Shown: positions 12,435-21,900, numbered from the stretch's first letter. The stretch: DNA of 27,374 nt from Priapulus caudatus (GCF_000485595.1 NW_014577305.1:182302-209675), one strand, 5' to 3'. Made by a program: numbers and translations. The notes: generated from the sequence alone by a model not told the origin.

Positions 12435-14618
12435 GAGAGAATTAGAGTGTCAAAGTAAAATGACAGAGAGTGAGGGCTCGCATGGTATGTGCGTGCACAC
12501 GTTAACTATTCAGCTCATCGTGAAGCTTGCGCAGAATTTTAACGCTTTTAAAAGTGATGATCTTGCGAATTATACAATGCACATAATTGTAGAAAGACAA
12601 ACGACGAGGGCAATTGTAAAATATCTATATATGGGATGTTGGCAAAATGTATGGTATTTATATAGACTCTATAGTACACGTAGCCATAGAAGTCTACGCA
12701 ACCAGCAGTGTGAAAGCGTGAACTTGTGACAATAAAACGTGCAGTTATAAAGTAATAACCATTGACCAAGTAATGAGAGTCGTTTTATTGCCCTATTTCA
12801 AGTACTATGTATAGGTATTTGGAGGTTTCCAGATATGTTTTTCGAGCATGCCCAGTTCTTATATAAGCTGCGTTCACACGAGGAGAAAATTATAAAATAC
12901 ATACATACATAAAATAATTACATACAGTGTATCATACATAAAATAATGTATCACATATATGTCAGTACGCTTGTGGAAACAAATCTATGCACACCGAATT
13001 TTCACATCAATAGAAATTATGCATGCGAAATAGTAAGTAGGCTGCAAAGTTATCTGCATTCATGAATATATCTCATTAGCCTTACCCATGACCACTAGCT
13101 GGCTGTGCTACGTTACCTAATGCTAGGGGCACACGAGCGATTTTTATCGCCCAATCGCGGCGATTAAAATCGCCAGCGAATTTAATCGCCCGATCACGAA
13201 GGGGCACACGTAGCGAATTTAATCGCCCGATCACGAAGGGGCACACGTAGCGAATTTAATCGCCCGATCACGAAGGGGCACACGTAGCGAATTTGAGAGC
13301 GTACGCGTACGCCACTCGACAGAATTTTCCATCGATCATGTGATCGGTACAAAATGGCGAACCGCCGAAAAAAGGTTGTTGCTGTTGTTAGTGCTGTTTA
13401 CTTGCTTCTAAAAAGAAACAAAATACGGAGAAGGGCTCGTTGGGCGAATCGAAATTCGTGGTCCAGGAGTTGGATAATGCGCCGGAAAGGTAGAGGGGTC
13501 TACTCGAATTTAGTAAAAGAACTGGAAACATTCATTGCAAGTCTCAGCGCTATTTCTGTAATAGCGACCTCCTTCGCTACACGATCCCGGTATTCAGGGA
13601 TCGTAATGTCAAAAAGGCATGGCCTTTCCGACCACAGAAATACCAATTCGCCTTCCTTTTCGCGAGTCCACACTTCTACAGTATTGGAGGCAGCCATTTT
13701 AACATCACATGATATCAACAACACGTCCGATTGGTTTAGAAAAATCGATCGGGCGACAAAATACGCCGGTCACGGGCACACGAGCGATAATAATCGCCCG
13801 GCGTAAATAATCGCCCGAAAATATCTAACATTTTGGATACGGGCGATTCGATCGGGCGATTAAAATCGGCGTCGACGTGAACGGGCACACGGGCGAATTT
13901 TTCGAGCGATTTTAGAATTCGCGGTGATCGGGCGATAAAAATCGCTCGTGTGCCCCTACCTTAACCGGGTAAAAATAAACATCTCAAAAATTCGTTTCGG
14001 TTAGATTCGCAAAAATTGCTAAATGATATGTGTACACTTACAAATTATTTGAATAAGCAAAAATAACCTTCTGGAACCTATGAGAGGATCTACGTTATTT
14101 TATAGCTGATAATATCGTTCACATGTGGTTTTTACTGGCACGTTTGAGCAAGGAAATTGTTGGGCTTTAGTAACCATAGATATACACAACACATGTGTTG
14201 TGTATATCTATGCTGTAACCAAGGTGGTTACAGCTGTGCGCATACATGTATACATGTACAGCATGGCCCACATGCTGCCAACGCAGATTAGTAAGGCTAA
14301 CAAAATAGATCTCCCCAAAACACTAACAAGCAAGATCTGCTCAGTGCTCAGGTGATGGCGTTTCCTCAATAATGGCTATCTTCTTATCCTAACAAATTAA
14401 TAATCAATTTGTTAATTTGTTTGAAGAAATTGTATCTGCAGGAAAAATAATCTATAGCGAAAGTGATGACAAAAGCTTGTTAGCGTCATTCCCCATCTCA
14501 CAAACACACGTAGCCTTACCTCCTGTGTTCGTTTATCAACTCCCTTGTAAACCTCGCCAAAGGAGCCCTTGCCAATCCTCTCCTGCTTAGTGAACAGCTC
14601 TTCTGGATCCACCTTTGT
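7762..14618 (-). CDS. GCKIII Ste20-family serine/threonine kinase (STK24/25/26-like)
   Basis: Nine exons on the minus strand, in transcript order: 14618-14520, 12342-12214, 11713-11548, 11045-10888, 10113-9928, 9672-9524, 9167-8951, 8434-8288 and 7995-7762 (stop 7764-7762). All have GT-AG borders and matching phases; together they give 1485 nt, or 494 residues. The first reads [20 protein letters not shown], with the glycine loop. Counting from that T, the catalytic lysine is K38 (VVAIK), HRDIK is 127-131, DFG is 147-149, the activation threonine is T163 in [10 protein letters not shown], and APE is 172-174. After the kinase domain comes an acidic/serine-rich then proline-rich linker (about 285-405). 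The last about 90 residues ([13 protein letters not shown], then [19 protein letters not shown]) match the GCKIII C-terminal helical domain, which binds CCM3/PDCD10 and links the kinase to STRIPAK. The residues ahead of T1 lie in an unproven exon. The order relative to STK24, 25 and 26 cannot be resolved; it is probably the single invertebrate GCKIII. Confidence 0.95.
8077..8133. repeat. (CT)n(TA)n(GA)n palindromic microsatellite
   Basis: (CT)7 is followed by an AT run of about 20 bp and about 11.5 GA units, so the CT and GA arms can pair around the AT centre. It lies in the last intron of the kinase gene, about 80 bp upstream, in transcript sense, of the final exon's acceptor. Confidence 0.9.
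8594..8705. repeat. 56-bp tandem duplication in a kinase intron
   Basis: The unit beginning caatgaggcataacatagag occurs at 8594 and again at 8650, with a few substitutions. Smaller related pieces (aacagcataagaaataaca, cagaggtgagaat) recur between 8705 and 8785. It lies in the intron between exons 8951-9167 and 8288-8434. Confidence 0.7.
9476..9520. repeat. (ACGC)n/(CA)n microsatellite beside a splice donor
   Basis: A short ACGC/CA array that ends about 3 bp from the 5' splice site of kinase exon 9524-9672. On the transcript strand the intron therefore begins gtacgt and goes straight into a GT/GCGT-rich run containing several extra GT dinucleotides. Confidence 0.8.
10562..10880. repeat. Intronic CAG/CTG array with a repeated interruption
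   Basis: About 320 bp of (AGC)n blocks of 3-9 units, separated by a recurrent interruption, catacagccgt on the plus strand. The left part changes to (CCA/CCG)n near 10590-10625. On the kinase transcript it reads (CTG)n, starting about 8 nt after the donor of exon 10888-11045. The long plus-strand open frames here (poly-Q, poly-A or poly-S) are antisense to the gene and made of repeat. Confidence 0.95.
12400..12440. repeat. (GA)n microsatellite
   Basis: About 41 bp of GA with one CGA interruption, located just upstream (transcript sense) of kinase exon 12214-12342, in the same large intron that hosts the Harbinger-like element. Confidence 0.9.
13175..13285. repeat. Three tandem 37-bp copies of a terminal-repeat-like unit
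   Basis: Units at 13175-13211, 13212-13248 and 13249-13285, essentially identical, followed by the start of a fourth (agcgaattt). Each contains ggggcacacgtagcgaattt, a near copy of the element's own terminal sequence. They therefore look like reiterated transposase-binding or terminal motifs. Confidence 0.9.
13354..13527 (+). pseudogene. Harbinger transposase N-terminal fragment
   Basis: The ATG at 13354 opens a basic protein, [18 protein letters not shown]..., that includes [20 protein letters not shown] and [13 protein letters not shown]. This matches the family pattern RRWWVRPW..RR...GAY..L..EL at the start of PIF/Harbinger nucleases. Similarity ends at residue 58, exactly where the opposing MADF fragment ends. 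The frame stays open to 13806, but the later residues are antisense to MADF and to the terminal repeats. All DDE catalytic residues are absent, so it cannot be an active enzyme. Confidence 0.6.
13530..13697 (-). pseudogene. MADF-domain DNA-binding protein, N-terminal fragment
   Basis: From the ATG at 13697-13695, the minus strand encodes [10 protein letters not shown] and then [20 protein letters not shown] and an alanine/leucine helix ending LRLAMN. The LV..RP.L.D...P.Y.DR...E.W/I..IA pattern is the MADF (Myb/SANT-like) fold. The domain is cut near residue 56, before its last helix. Harbinger elements commonly encode such a protein alongside the transposase. The open frame continues to 13500, but only as the complement of the transposase fragment. 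Confidence 0.65.
14175..14212. repeat. 38-bp perfect palindrome
   Basis: catagatatacacaacaca is followed directly by its exact reverse complement, with no spacer. It lies in the kinase intron, about 210 bp to the right of the Harbinger-like element and about 310 bp from the first mapped exon. Its function is unknown. Confidence 0.95.
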
Positions 14619-14981
14619 CTAAAAAATGCATTAATTCAAAAAAATAAACAAATCTTCAATAAATATATATATATATATGGAAAATATTTATTTGGAGTAC
14701 TAAAACAATGCTCGTTGAAAAACTTACGACCTTTTGCAAGGTGCCACATACGCCATTACATGATTTAAACGCACTGTATAGGCCTACGGGAAATAACTAG
14801 CATGAGTGGTAGTCAGCACATGCTACCTGTATATATATATACCAGTTGGTTGCGTAGAATTCATGATCAATATGGACATACAATACATTTTACATAATGG
14901 CAAGAATGAAGTGTAATGTCAACGGCACTTAATCGATGACAGAAGCCCACCGAAAACTCTTCATTGCTATATTACACTCAC

Positions 14982-15017
14982 TGTACCACGAACCCCCACA
15001 GTATGCTCACTGAACAT
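14982..15017 (-). CDS. Candidate first coding exon of the GCKIII kinase
   Basis: The minus-strand ATG at 15017-15015 opens MFSEHTVGVRGT and meets a strong donor, ACA/gtgagt, in phase 0, as needed to join TKVDPEELF. It would give a 506-aa kinase and an N-terminal tail of about 15 residues before VDPEELF, similar in size to tails of vertebrate family members. The Kozak context is poor (T at -3) and the tail sequence is not conserved, so this is only the best nearby option. A more distant exon, for example in the GC-rich block near 21.5 kb, is possible. Confidence 0.25.
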
Positions 15018-15364
15018 ATAAACGGCCTCTGAGACTAAGTTTTGTTAAACGGGCTTAACGTATTCTTTCAACGTTGAAGTAGCCACCACGAGCGAGAACC
15101 TTGCTGGTAAGACTCGGTACGTGTGAGTTTTTGAAATAGGTCAATCTTTACACGGTTTATTGTGTTATATTTTTTTTACATGTACGCGCTTTACACAATT
15201 CGTAACGATACAGTTTTGGTGTGTTCACCAATATTAAATTGCTATAAAACTTTTTCGGTTTGAAGACATCTACTGTAGGACGATGACTATAGATAAGATG
15301 CCCAATTAGCGCCAAACATGCGATCACCGCTGTGCAACTGGAAATAGGACAGGCCAGCGAGAGT

Positions 15365-15860
15365 TTAAAGGCTCACAATGCGCATCCAAACGCTAATTTC
15401 TCCAGTACTAGACTAGCAAATACTTCGTGGCATGCATAATCACACTACCTTATGACAAAATAAACTCTAGTTCCTCCCATTTCACTGCGCGTTTGCTTAA
15501 AACCCACAAGAAAGAGGTAAGAAAACTGGCATTCTGGCGCAAACGCCGACTGTTTGCCAAACAATATAGCCTCGAAGTGGTGACGTGACGTCACATGTTT
15601 TTATCTTTGCTGCGCCCGTACCGCTGTACCGCAGCACCGCTGCACGGTTGCTTGGGGATTGGGGAAACTGTCAACAACATCGGAGAATTTCAACAACATT
15701 GGAGGTATTTTCAAAATAACTTTTATAAGACAACGTGCAGTGAAATGGGAGGAACTAGAGTTTATTTTGTCATAAGGTAGTGTGATTATGCATGCCACGA
15801 AGTATTTGCTAGTCTAGTACTGGAGAAATTAGCGTTTGGATGCGCATTGTGAGCCTTTAA
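15365..15860. mobile_element. TTAA-bounded foldback MITE (piggyBac-like ends)
   Basis: Two 124-bp arms, 15365-15488 and 15737-15860, are exact reverse complements by eye. A 248-bp spacer separates them. Both ends terminate in TTAA, followed inward by AGGCTCACAATGCGC; TTAA is the target-site duplication of the piggyBac superfamily. The arms remain weakly similar for about 20 bp beyond the perfect part. There is no transposase, and the open frames inside are short and unrecognised. Perfect arms point to recent insertion or arm homogenisation. Confidence 0.8.
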
Positions 15861-17712
15861 CTGCCATACCCGTGGGAATGCGAAAAGGGAAACTATAGCT
15901 GCATGCCACTAAATTATACGTTCACGTGTCGACTGTAGACATGGTACTGTGGACACTGTAGACACCAATGGACGTCGATCACGGTAAACTAGGCTGATCT
16001 GAGGCTAACAGCTTCCTTAAAAGTTCCTTACTGGTACGCGAATTTTTGTGAATGAACATGCATTCCTGATTCACCTTCCAAATCGAAATCTTGATAATAT
16101 GTGAAAGTGAATGATAGGATTTAACTTCGCTCAACTAATACCAATAGAGCATACACGTGCTGACTATCGGTGTAAAACAACACATTCTTGACAAATTGAT
16201 ATGCACGCGATCCTTCCCAACTACTACATTCTGCAAACACACTTGTCACACTATACAAACCCACTTGTTTACTCTTATCCACCATGATCATTAAAATTCG
16301 TAATTTATTTATTATACATACGAGGCTGAAACTTTCACACCGCACGATTACTACTTGCAAACAACTACTAGACAAAATACTACGGCCGAATTTTTGTAAA
16401 TAATACTGCCTCTCGTCGTTTTAAGCTACCACGTGACATTATAGGAGTTGGTGCGGGTTTTTGCGTTCACTCGCAAATATGATCATTAGAATGAATGCCA
16501 AAGCTTTGTATAAACAAACATCAACAAGACGCATGTGGTTAGGAACTGCCGCATGTGTGTGCTATATACGCCCTCGGCGCTAATGTCTCACTCGCACACT
16601 GCACGCGCTTCCTATATAATATCACGAACATTCATCACCGCACAAACTATAATATTACAACCTACTAAGATTCTGTTGGTTAGCAGATAAACCGACTCCG
16701 TAAATTATTGACAAGCGAAGGTTAGCTTCAAAGGACAATGAAGAGCCGCGTGGACTCAGTCGCGTAGACGGACGGTGAATTTTGCAATCAGTCTGGGTTC
16801 GCGCATAACAGATAGACCGCAGTTTCATTCTCGCACCATATGCGTGCTCGCAGTACAGTCTACAAATTCTCAAGTCTCAAAATAAAGACAGAAGTTAGAG
16901 GCGGGAAGGGCCGGGGTTATTTTATTTTATTTATTTATTATTTCCTTTCACGCCCATTTTGCAAGGTGGTTAATGAATGGACACTGTCATAGGCGGGAGG
17001 GGTCTAGGAAGGCGTGAAGCGCCGTAAATCTATTCTAAATACACAATCAAAGCCACAGTTTGAAAGCGATTGGTAGATCTGCCCAGAATATTGGACTACA
17101 TGAAAATGATTGCTGTCTGCAGCATTCAAACAGAACAATAAACAGAACACGCCCTGGGCAAGCAAATAGCATTGGATTTGGCAATACTGAAAATCGACCT
17201 TTTTTTAAAATGGCGCTAAGGTATGAAGATGAACTTTGAATACACACACTCTTCAGTTTAAATAACCAATGCTGATAATGACTATATGTTAAGATAAGAA
17301 TATTAAACGAATCTGCCGCTGCTGGTGTTGAGTTTGCCAGAGCCGAATCTTCACACCACCGTGACACATACCCGTTTTTCGTACGTCGGGATCTGCTGAT
17401 AAGGGCAAAAGGCCAAAGTGGCATGTTCGTCTATGTACGCTAGATTTAACACAAATATATCGCGAGCAATGCACAAGCCAACTCACCCGATGCAGACCAC
17501 AATCGGGACTGCCCGTTTAGTTCGATTTATAGGGCCGGGGGGGGGGGATATTATAGACAGATACATTTTACATGTCTCAGATGATGTTGGGACTTACAAA
17601 TCGTCTTTGAGGGCGTTCGGAATTTTTAGATTTGACTGTATGAGAAACGGACTGGCCGCCTACTACCTCTAACCACGTAGTTCCAGTGAGGAGCTCGCGG
17701 ACACTAACACAC
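15861..17712. other. Gene-poor region upstream of the kinase
   Basis: No open frame here has a recognisable domain. It contains an AT-rich run (TTTA/TTAT units near 16916-16945) followed by GC-richer sequence, a G11 run at 17537-17547, and an isolated ATG GCG CTA AG/gtatga motif at about 17212 that could be a short first exon but has no support. A 5' UTR exon of the kinase could be here unrecognised. Confidence 0.4.
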
Positions 17713-18007
17713 GGGTGGAGAGAGAAAGGGGAAATGAGAGAGCGAGTGAGAAGAAGGTAGGGAGGGACAGAGAGGGAGAGAGGGGAGGCGGAGAGGTAGA
17801 GAGGGAGGGGGAGGAAGGGAGGACGGGAGGGAGGGAGGACGGGAAGGACAGTGTGTTTGTGAGAGAGGGAGAGAGAGGGGAAGAGGCAGGCGTTGAGAGG
17901 CAAGGGGGGAGGAAGGGAGAGAGGGAGGAAGAGAGGGAGAGAGTAAGATAGGGGAGAGGAGAGAGAAGGAGAGAGGGGGAGAGAGAGAACGAGAGAGAGG
18001 GGGAAAG
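17713..18007. repeat. Polypurine (GGGA/GA)n tract
   Basis: About 295 bp of almost pure A/G on the plus strand, a mix of GAGA, GGGA and GGAA units with very few pyrimidines. Frames across it are Arg/Glu/Gly-rich (plus) or Ser/Leu/Pro-rich (minus) and are products of the composition. G-runs of 3-6 give potential for triplex or quadruplex structure. Confidence 0.9.
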
Positions 18008-18200
18008 CTACCCGTCTATACGCACATGAACACATATGTCGTAGGCGCGAGCCACATCAGACTTCTCGACCTACAGACCCACAATGCACAACATAAATAG
18101 CAGTGCACCCATCCCAACTACAGCATAGCCGAAAATCTGGGGAGAGCATACATAGTATATATACGGAACATTATAATGACGCCACGTTTACTCTGTACGA

Positions 18201-18540
18201 CCAGTACACAACCCAGTCAGTCATGATGACAGTGCACAACCCAGTCAGTCATGAACACAGTACACGACCCAGTCAGTCATGATCACAGTACACGACCCAT
18301 TCAGTCATGATGACAGTACACGACTCAGTCAGTCACGATGACAGTACACGACCCAGTCAGTCATAATCACACTACACGACTCAGTCAGTCACGATGACAG
18401 TACACGACTCAGTCAGTAACGATGACAGTACACGACTCAGTCAGTCATGATGACAGTACACGACTCAGTCAGTCATGATGACAGTACACGACCCAGTCAG
18501 TCACGATGACAGTACACGACCCAGTCAGTCATTATGAGAA
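18201..18540. repeat. 28-bp minisatellite, about 12 copies
   Basis: The unit is gacagtacacga(c/t)(c/t)cagtcagtca(t/c)gat, repeated head to tail without spacers. Variants differ mainly at two or three positions (cac/cgac, cccagt/ctcagt, tcatgat/tcacgat). Degenerate copies continue to about 18598. There is no coding frame of note. Confidence 0.95.
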
Positions 18541-18910
18541 TATACGATCTAGCCAGTCAACCATAATTATGGTGTACCACCTATTCAGCCATGTCTACAT
18601 AACACCAACCGCCCAGTTATAGAAGGCATACAACAGTAAGCCTCCGCAAATTGTTCAGCGTTGCACTATTTCGTCTCTAGAACAGGCCTTTTTTTCCGCC
18701 GAAATTCGGCACTAGAGTGCAATAATTCGCATTATGCACGCAAGTTAGATGCCTCGTGGACGTCTAGAAAGCATTAGTTCTAAGTAAAATTGGTCTTGTC
18801 GTGTTGTTGTCATTCCGTCAGGTGGCGTAGCCACAGCGACCGGTTGGTCATTTTTACCTCCGCGCAAACGGAGGTCATGCAATCGCTCTCGTGTGTGTGT
18901 AGCCACCGCG

Positions 18911-19050
18911 CGATCGATAGCGCGTCGAGTCAGTGAGTGGCGAGTCAGCAGCAGCCACCAGTGAGCGGCGAATCGATAGCACGTCGAGTCAGCGAGTGGC
19001 GAGTCAGCAGCAGCCACCAGTGAGCGGCGAGTCAGCAGCAGGCGAGTCAG
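18911..19050. repeat. 58-bp tandem duplication with CAGCAG cores
   Basis: The unit cgatcgatagcgcgtcgagt...ccaccagtgagcgg at 18911-18968 recurs from about 18969 to 19026 with about three changes. A truncated third piece (gcgagtcagcagcaggcgagtcag) follows. Open frames on both strands here reflect the repeat. Confidence 0.85.
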
Positions 19051-19928
19051 TCAGCAGCCGCCACCAGCGAGCACATACATGTTACATGCTCGCGGAGGTA
19101 TGCACTCTCCGTGAGTGCCCTCTGTCTAGTTGTGTTTGAAATGTGTTCAGAGAACTTTGCAGAAATTCGCATCATAGAGCTGGCAAGTTTCGAGCGGAGC
19201 ATAGAGCATGAATCTGTAGTTATTTAACATGAATAAAGTGTATGTTGTGTAAGCGCAGTAACAGTGTGAGTATTTTTAATTAATTTCTGTTCGATGCTTA
19301 TTCAGGCCTGCTGCCTATGGCCGCCCTCTACTGTTGTTCACCACCTATAATCATGCCACACCACACAGCCATTCGCTACGCCACGCAGGCAGTCACTTTC
19401 TTACTGCACCACCCAGCTATATCCTCATCACCAGTCAAGGGGCTCAAGCCACATTGCCAAGATGTAATTAATTACAGGGTACCATGTAACTAGCTACTAG
19501 TAGCTTAGCAAACTAATAAACTGTTTAAAATAATCTATAGACGTGTACGTCCCTCCAGCGCAATTAACATCATGTGTCAATAAATTACACGGCAATAGAT
19601 CTTTCTTGAAAATTAGTTACAAACATCTGTGACGTTTAGTTGTGACGCTGCACTATCTGAATGGTAATTTTATCTGTTAGCATTCATTCAACCAGCCAGC
19701 CTATTTTGAAAAAAATTGTAATTATTGGTGGCTGCAGTAAAAAAAAGATCAAGCTCTGAGCTGGTGCCACTGCAGTCTGTCACGGTTCACTAAATGGCTG
19801 GCTCCCTACAAATTGTCATTACTGCTTCACGTTAGCCATTTTTCTGTTATTAAATGTTATCATACGTTTCATCCCATTGTTACCAAGTCAGACTAACTTA
19901 TTTGCCCTAAAAACACAATGGACATGCA

Positions 19929-19964
<36 letters not shown>

Positions 19965-20404
19965 TTAATAATAATAATAATAACAATATAAAATGATTAC
20001 ATTACTACAATAGCCATTTAACAGCGAATCGAAATGTGTTTTAATGTGTTTAAAATGACATCGCTGACTGAAAGCTTTTACATATCAGAAGCTAAGGTAG
20101 TTGGATTGCGTGAGTGGCATACATACACTAGTCACTATTGCGTTAATGTAGATCATAATAAGGGTAGAAACAGTAGTAACGATGGTTTCCGATCAACGAC
20201 TAAAACCGGAAGCAGGAAACTAAACGTAACTGATATTTATACCTTTATCTTTTTCGTCACTGCATTCAACTCCTGCTACAGCATACGTAATGGTAAACAA
20301 CTATTAAAATACGAAAGATTGAAGATGGTAAGGGGAAACTGATAGCTTATTGGGTCGATTAGTTGGAGCGAAGGCAGCCATAGTCCACTTCTCGCCCCGA
20401 ACCG
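19051..20404. other. Gene-poor stretch
   Basis: No recognisable gene. The open frame 20034-20342 (102 aa) starts in AT-rich sequence and shows no domain that I know. A triplet repeat at 19929-19984 is listed separately. Confidence 0.4.
19929..19984. repeat. (AAT)n microsatellite
   Basis: Two blocks of ATA triplets interrupted once by tttaat. Confidence 0.9.
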
Positions 20405-20610
20405 ACACAACACAACACAAAAACACAACATCACGCCACATCACACGACACCACACCACACCTCACTACACCACATCACGCCACACCACACCACCTCACA
20501 CCACGCGACACGACACCACATGACGACACGACACCACACGACATGATACACCCCCACACCACACCACACCACACTACGCAACACAACACACAACATGACA
20601 CAACACAAGC
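20405..20610. repeat. A/C-rich (ACACC/ACACG)n low-complexity repeat
   Basis: About 200 bp with almost no T on the plus strand, built from degenerate 5-bp units (acacc, acacg, acaac). The minus-strand frames full of VVWC/CGVV residues come from this. Confidence 0.9.
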
Positions 20611-20869
20611 AAGCACGTACAGACGAATATATCCACACGCAGGGTCGCAGAAATGCGTATCCACGAAACATCGCGCCTTTGTTCAAAACTCTACAAGAAC
20701 CTCGTACTTTAATTAACTATTTCATGCCTAAATACCTTCTCATTCTGCTGCTTGAGCACAACCCAAAACGCGTGTGGATTTGTGGCCAACTTGGTGGGTA
20801 CACTGCGGCATCCTCTCACTCTACCAACGTTAACCATGGACGCAGCTTGATCCATCTCACAGCGACTTT

Positions 20870-21250
20870 CATCGGGATTTGAATCGGCACCAGTTAGTAT
20901 AATGATACGATCACAACTTGCACGCGTGCAGACGAACTAGCAACATCGGGATTTGAATTGGCAACGGTAGTACAACTATACCCGATCAAGAGCTTTATAT
21001 GATGACCAGTTGCACACGTGTGACCGAACCAGCTACATCGGCATCTGAGTTGGCACCAGTTAGTGTAACGTTCGATACGATCACAACTTCTACGCGTGCA
21101 GACGAACTGATCACAGCAGCATTTGAATCGCCAACAGTAATATAACGATGTGTTCACGACTTGTGCATGTGTAGACGAACCAGCAACGCCGGGGTTTGAA
21201 TCGGCACCAGTAGTATAACTAAATATATGATCAGCACTTGCACACGCATG
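20870..21250. repeat. Degenerate 74-92-bp tandem repeat, about 5 copies
   Basis: Unit starts are near 20870, 20944, 21036, 21115 and 21187. Each contains, in order, (g)atttgaat(c/t)ggcacc, tagtataa, a gat(ac)gatcacaactt core, and a short palindrome like gcacgcgtgc followed by agacgaac. Copies 1 and 2 are exactly 74 bp apart. Divergence between copies is high, so the array is old. No domain is encoded. Confidence 0.85.
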
Positions 21251-21900
21251 TAAGGATAGGCAAACGTAAACGTCTCTACGTCAAAAACACGGACGAACTG
21301 CCGTTACACCCAACCACCGATCACCGCCGTGGCAAACACAACACCGCCCTCTATCCACTAACGACTCGATCTAGCTCCGCCGCCGAGAGAATCTATTTCC
21401 ACGGAACGCGGCCTGTTTATAGCACCACGACCACCATCACCATCACCACCACCACCACCGCCACCTCCCTCCTCGTGAACGAGAGCGCTTTCACAGCTAG
21501 ACTGCCGAGTCCGTGTACCCTGCGATGAATGTGTACACGCGCGAGGAGCGGGGGTCTCTTTCTACGGGCGCGTACAGCTCGCACCGTGCCAACCACGCCG
21601 GTGACGAGCAAACGCGCGAATTGCACAACGACGGAACGTCATAACATCGCCTGCTTCTTTCGCCACGAATGCCGTTCGTCGGTCGCGAGTCGTCTGCGAT
21701 GTACGGTGCGGAGACCCACGAGGAATGAGAGGCGTGTGACCCGAGCATCCACATACGCTGCTGCTGCTGCTGCTGCTGCTGCTGCATGCGGGCGAGCACA
21801 ACGGGCGAAACGACGTAACTCAACCCAATCGGGGCGCTAGAAAAAACAACCACTTTTTCGCGGCGGTGCCTAAGCTACGAGATTACTGCGCCTGCGAGGT
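21251..21900. other. GC- and CpG-rich block, possible promoter or first exon
   Basis: Clearly richer in GC and CpG than its surroundings. Long open frames exist on both strands. The minus-strand frame (21853-21497) contains nine glutamines after an ATG at about 21787 but no known domain. Such a block can mark a promoter, and the kinase lies in the right orientation downstream, but no splice-compatible first exon was proven. Confidence 0.3.
21758..21784. repeat. (CTG)9 trinucleotide repeat
   Basis: Nine uninterrupted CTG units on the plus strand, which read (CAG)9 on the minus strand and encode glutamine there in one frame. Confidence 0.95.

Larger units (their letters stand above)
13121..13961. 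mobile_element. Internally deleted PIF/Harbinger-type DNA transposon
   Basis: The ends are inverted: TAGGGGCACACGAGCGAT at 13124 is mirrored by its complement ending at 13958, and the match runs about 29 bp. TAA lies at 13118-13120 and 13962-13964, fitting the 3-bp TWA duplication of PIF/Harbinger. The outermost 3 bp differ between the ends, so the exact borders are uncertain. Inside are a transposase N-terminal fragment (plus) and a MADF fragment (minus), the two gene types known from this superfamily. Subterminal regions carry many copies of the TIR core (ggggcacacg, gcgattttaatcgccc). The element lies in the 2.2-kb intron between the first two mapped kinase exons, antisense-neutral to the host gene. 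Confidence 0.75.

Noticed and set aside
14720-14755. Kinase first exon with strong donor GGTC/gtaagt (MAYVAPCKR)
   Set aside because: It ends in phase 2 and cannot join the phase-0 exon at 14618 without breaking VDPEELF.
14828-14865. Another kinase first-exon candidate (MNSTQPTG..., donor cag/gtagca)
   Set aside because: It also ends in phase 2, which is incompatible with the next exon.
15595-15798. Opposed small ORFs in the foldback element
   Set aside because: They are carried by the inverted arm and spacer, with no domain; not a transposase.
17577-18035. 152-codon Ser/Leu/Pro-rich minus-strand ORF and its plus-strand partner
   Set aside because: Both are translations of the polypurine tract.
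18201-18540. CRISPR-like array of 28-bp repeats
   Set aside because: The repeats are directly adjacent with no unique spacers, and the context is eukaryotic; it is a minisatellite.
20441-20686. Cys/Val/Trp-rich minus-strand ORFs
   Set aside because: They derive from the A/C-rich pentamer repeat.
21187-21205. tRNA-like B box (GTTTGAATC) suggesting a tRNA gene or SINE
   Set aside because: The match occurs in only one unit of the 74-bp repeat, with no A box or cloverleaf upstream.
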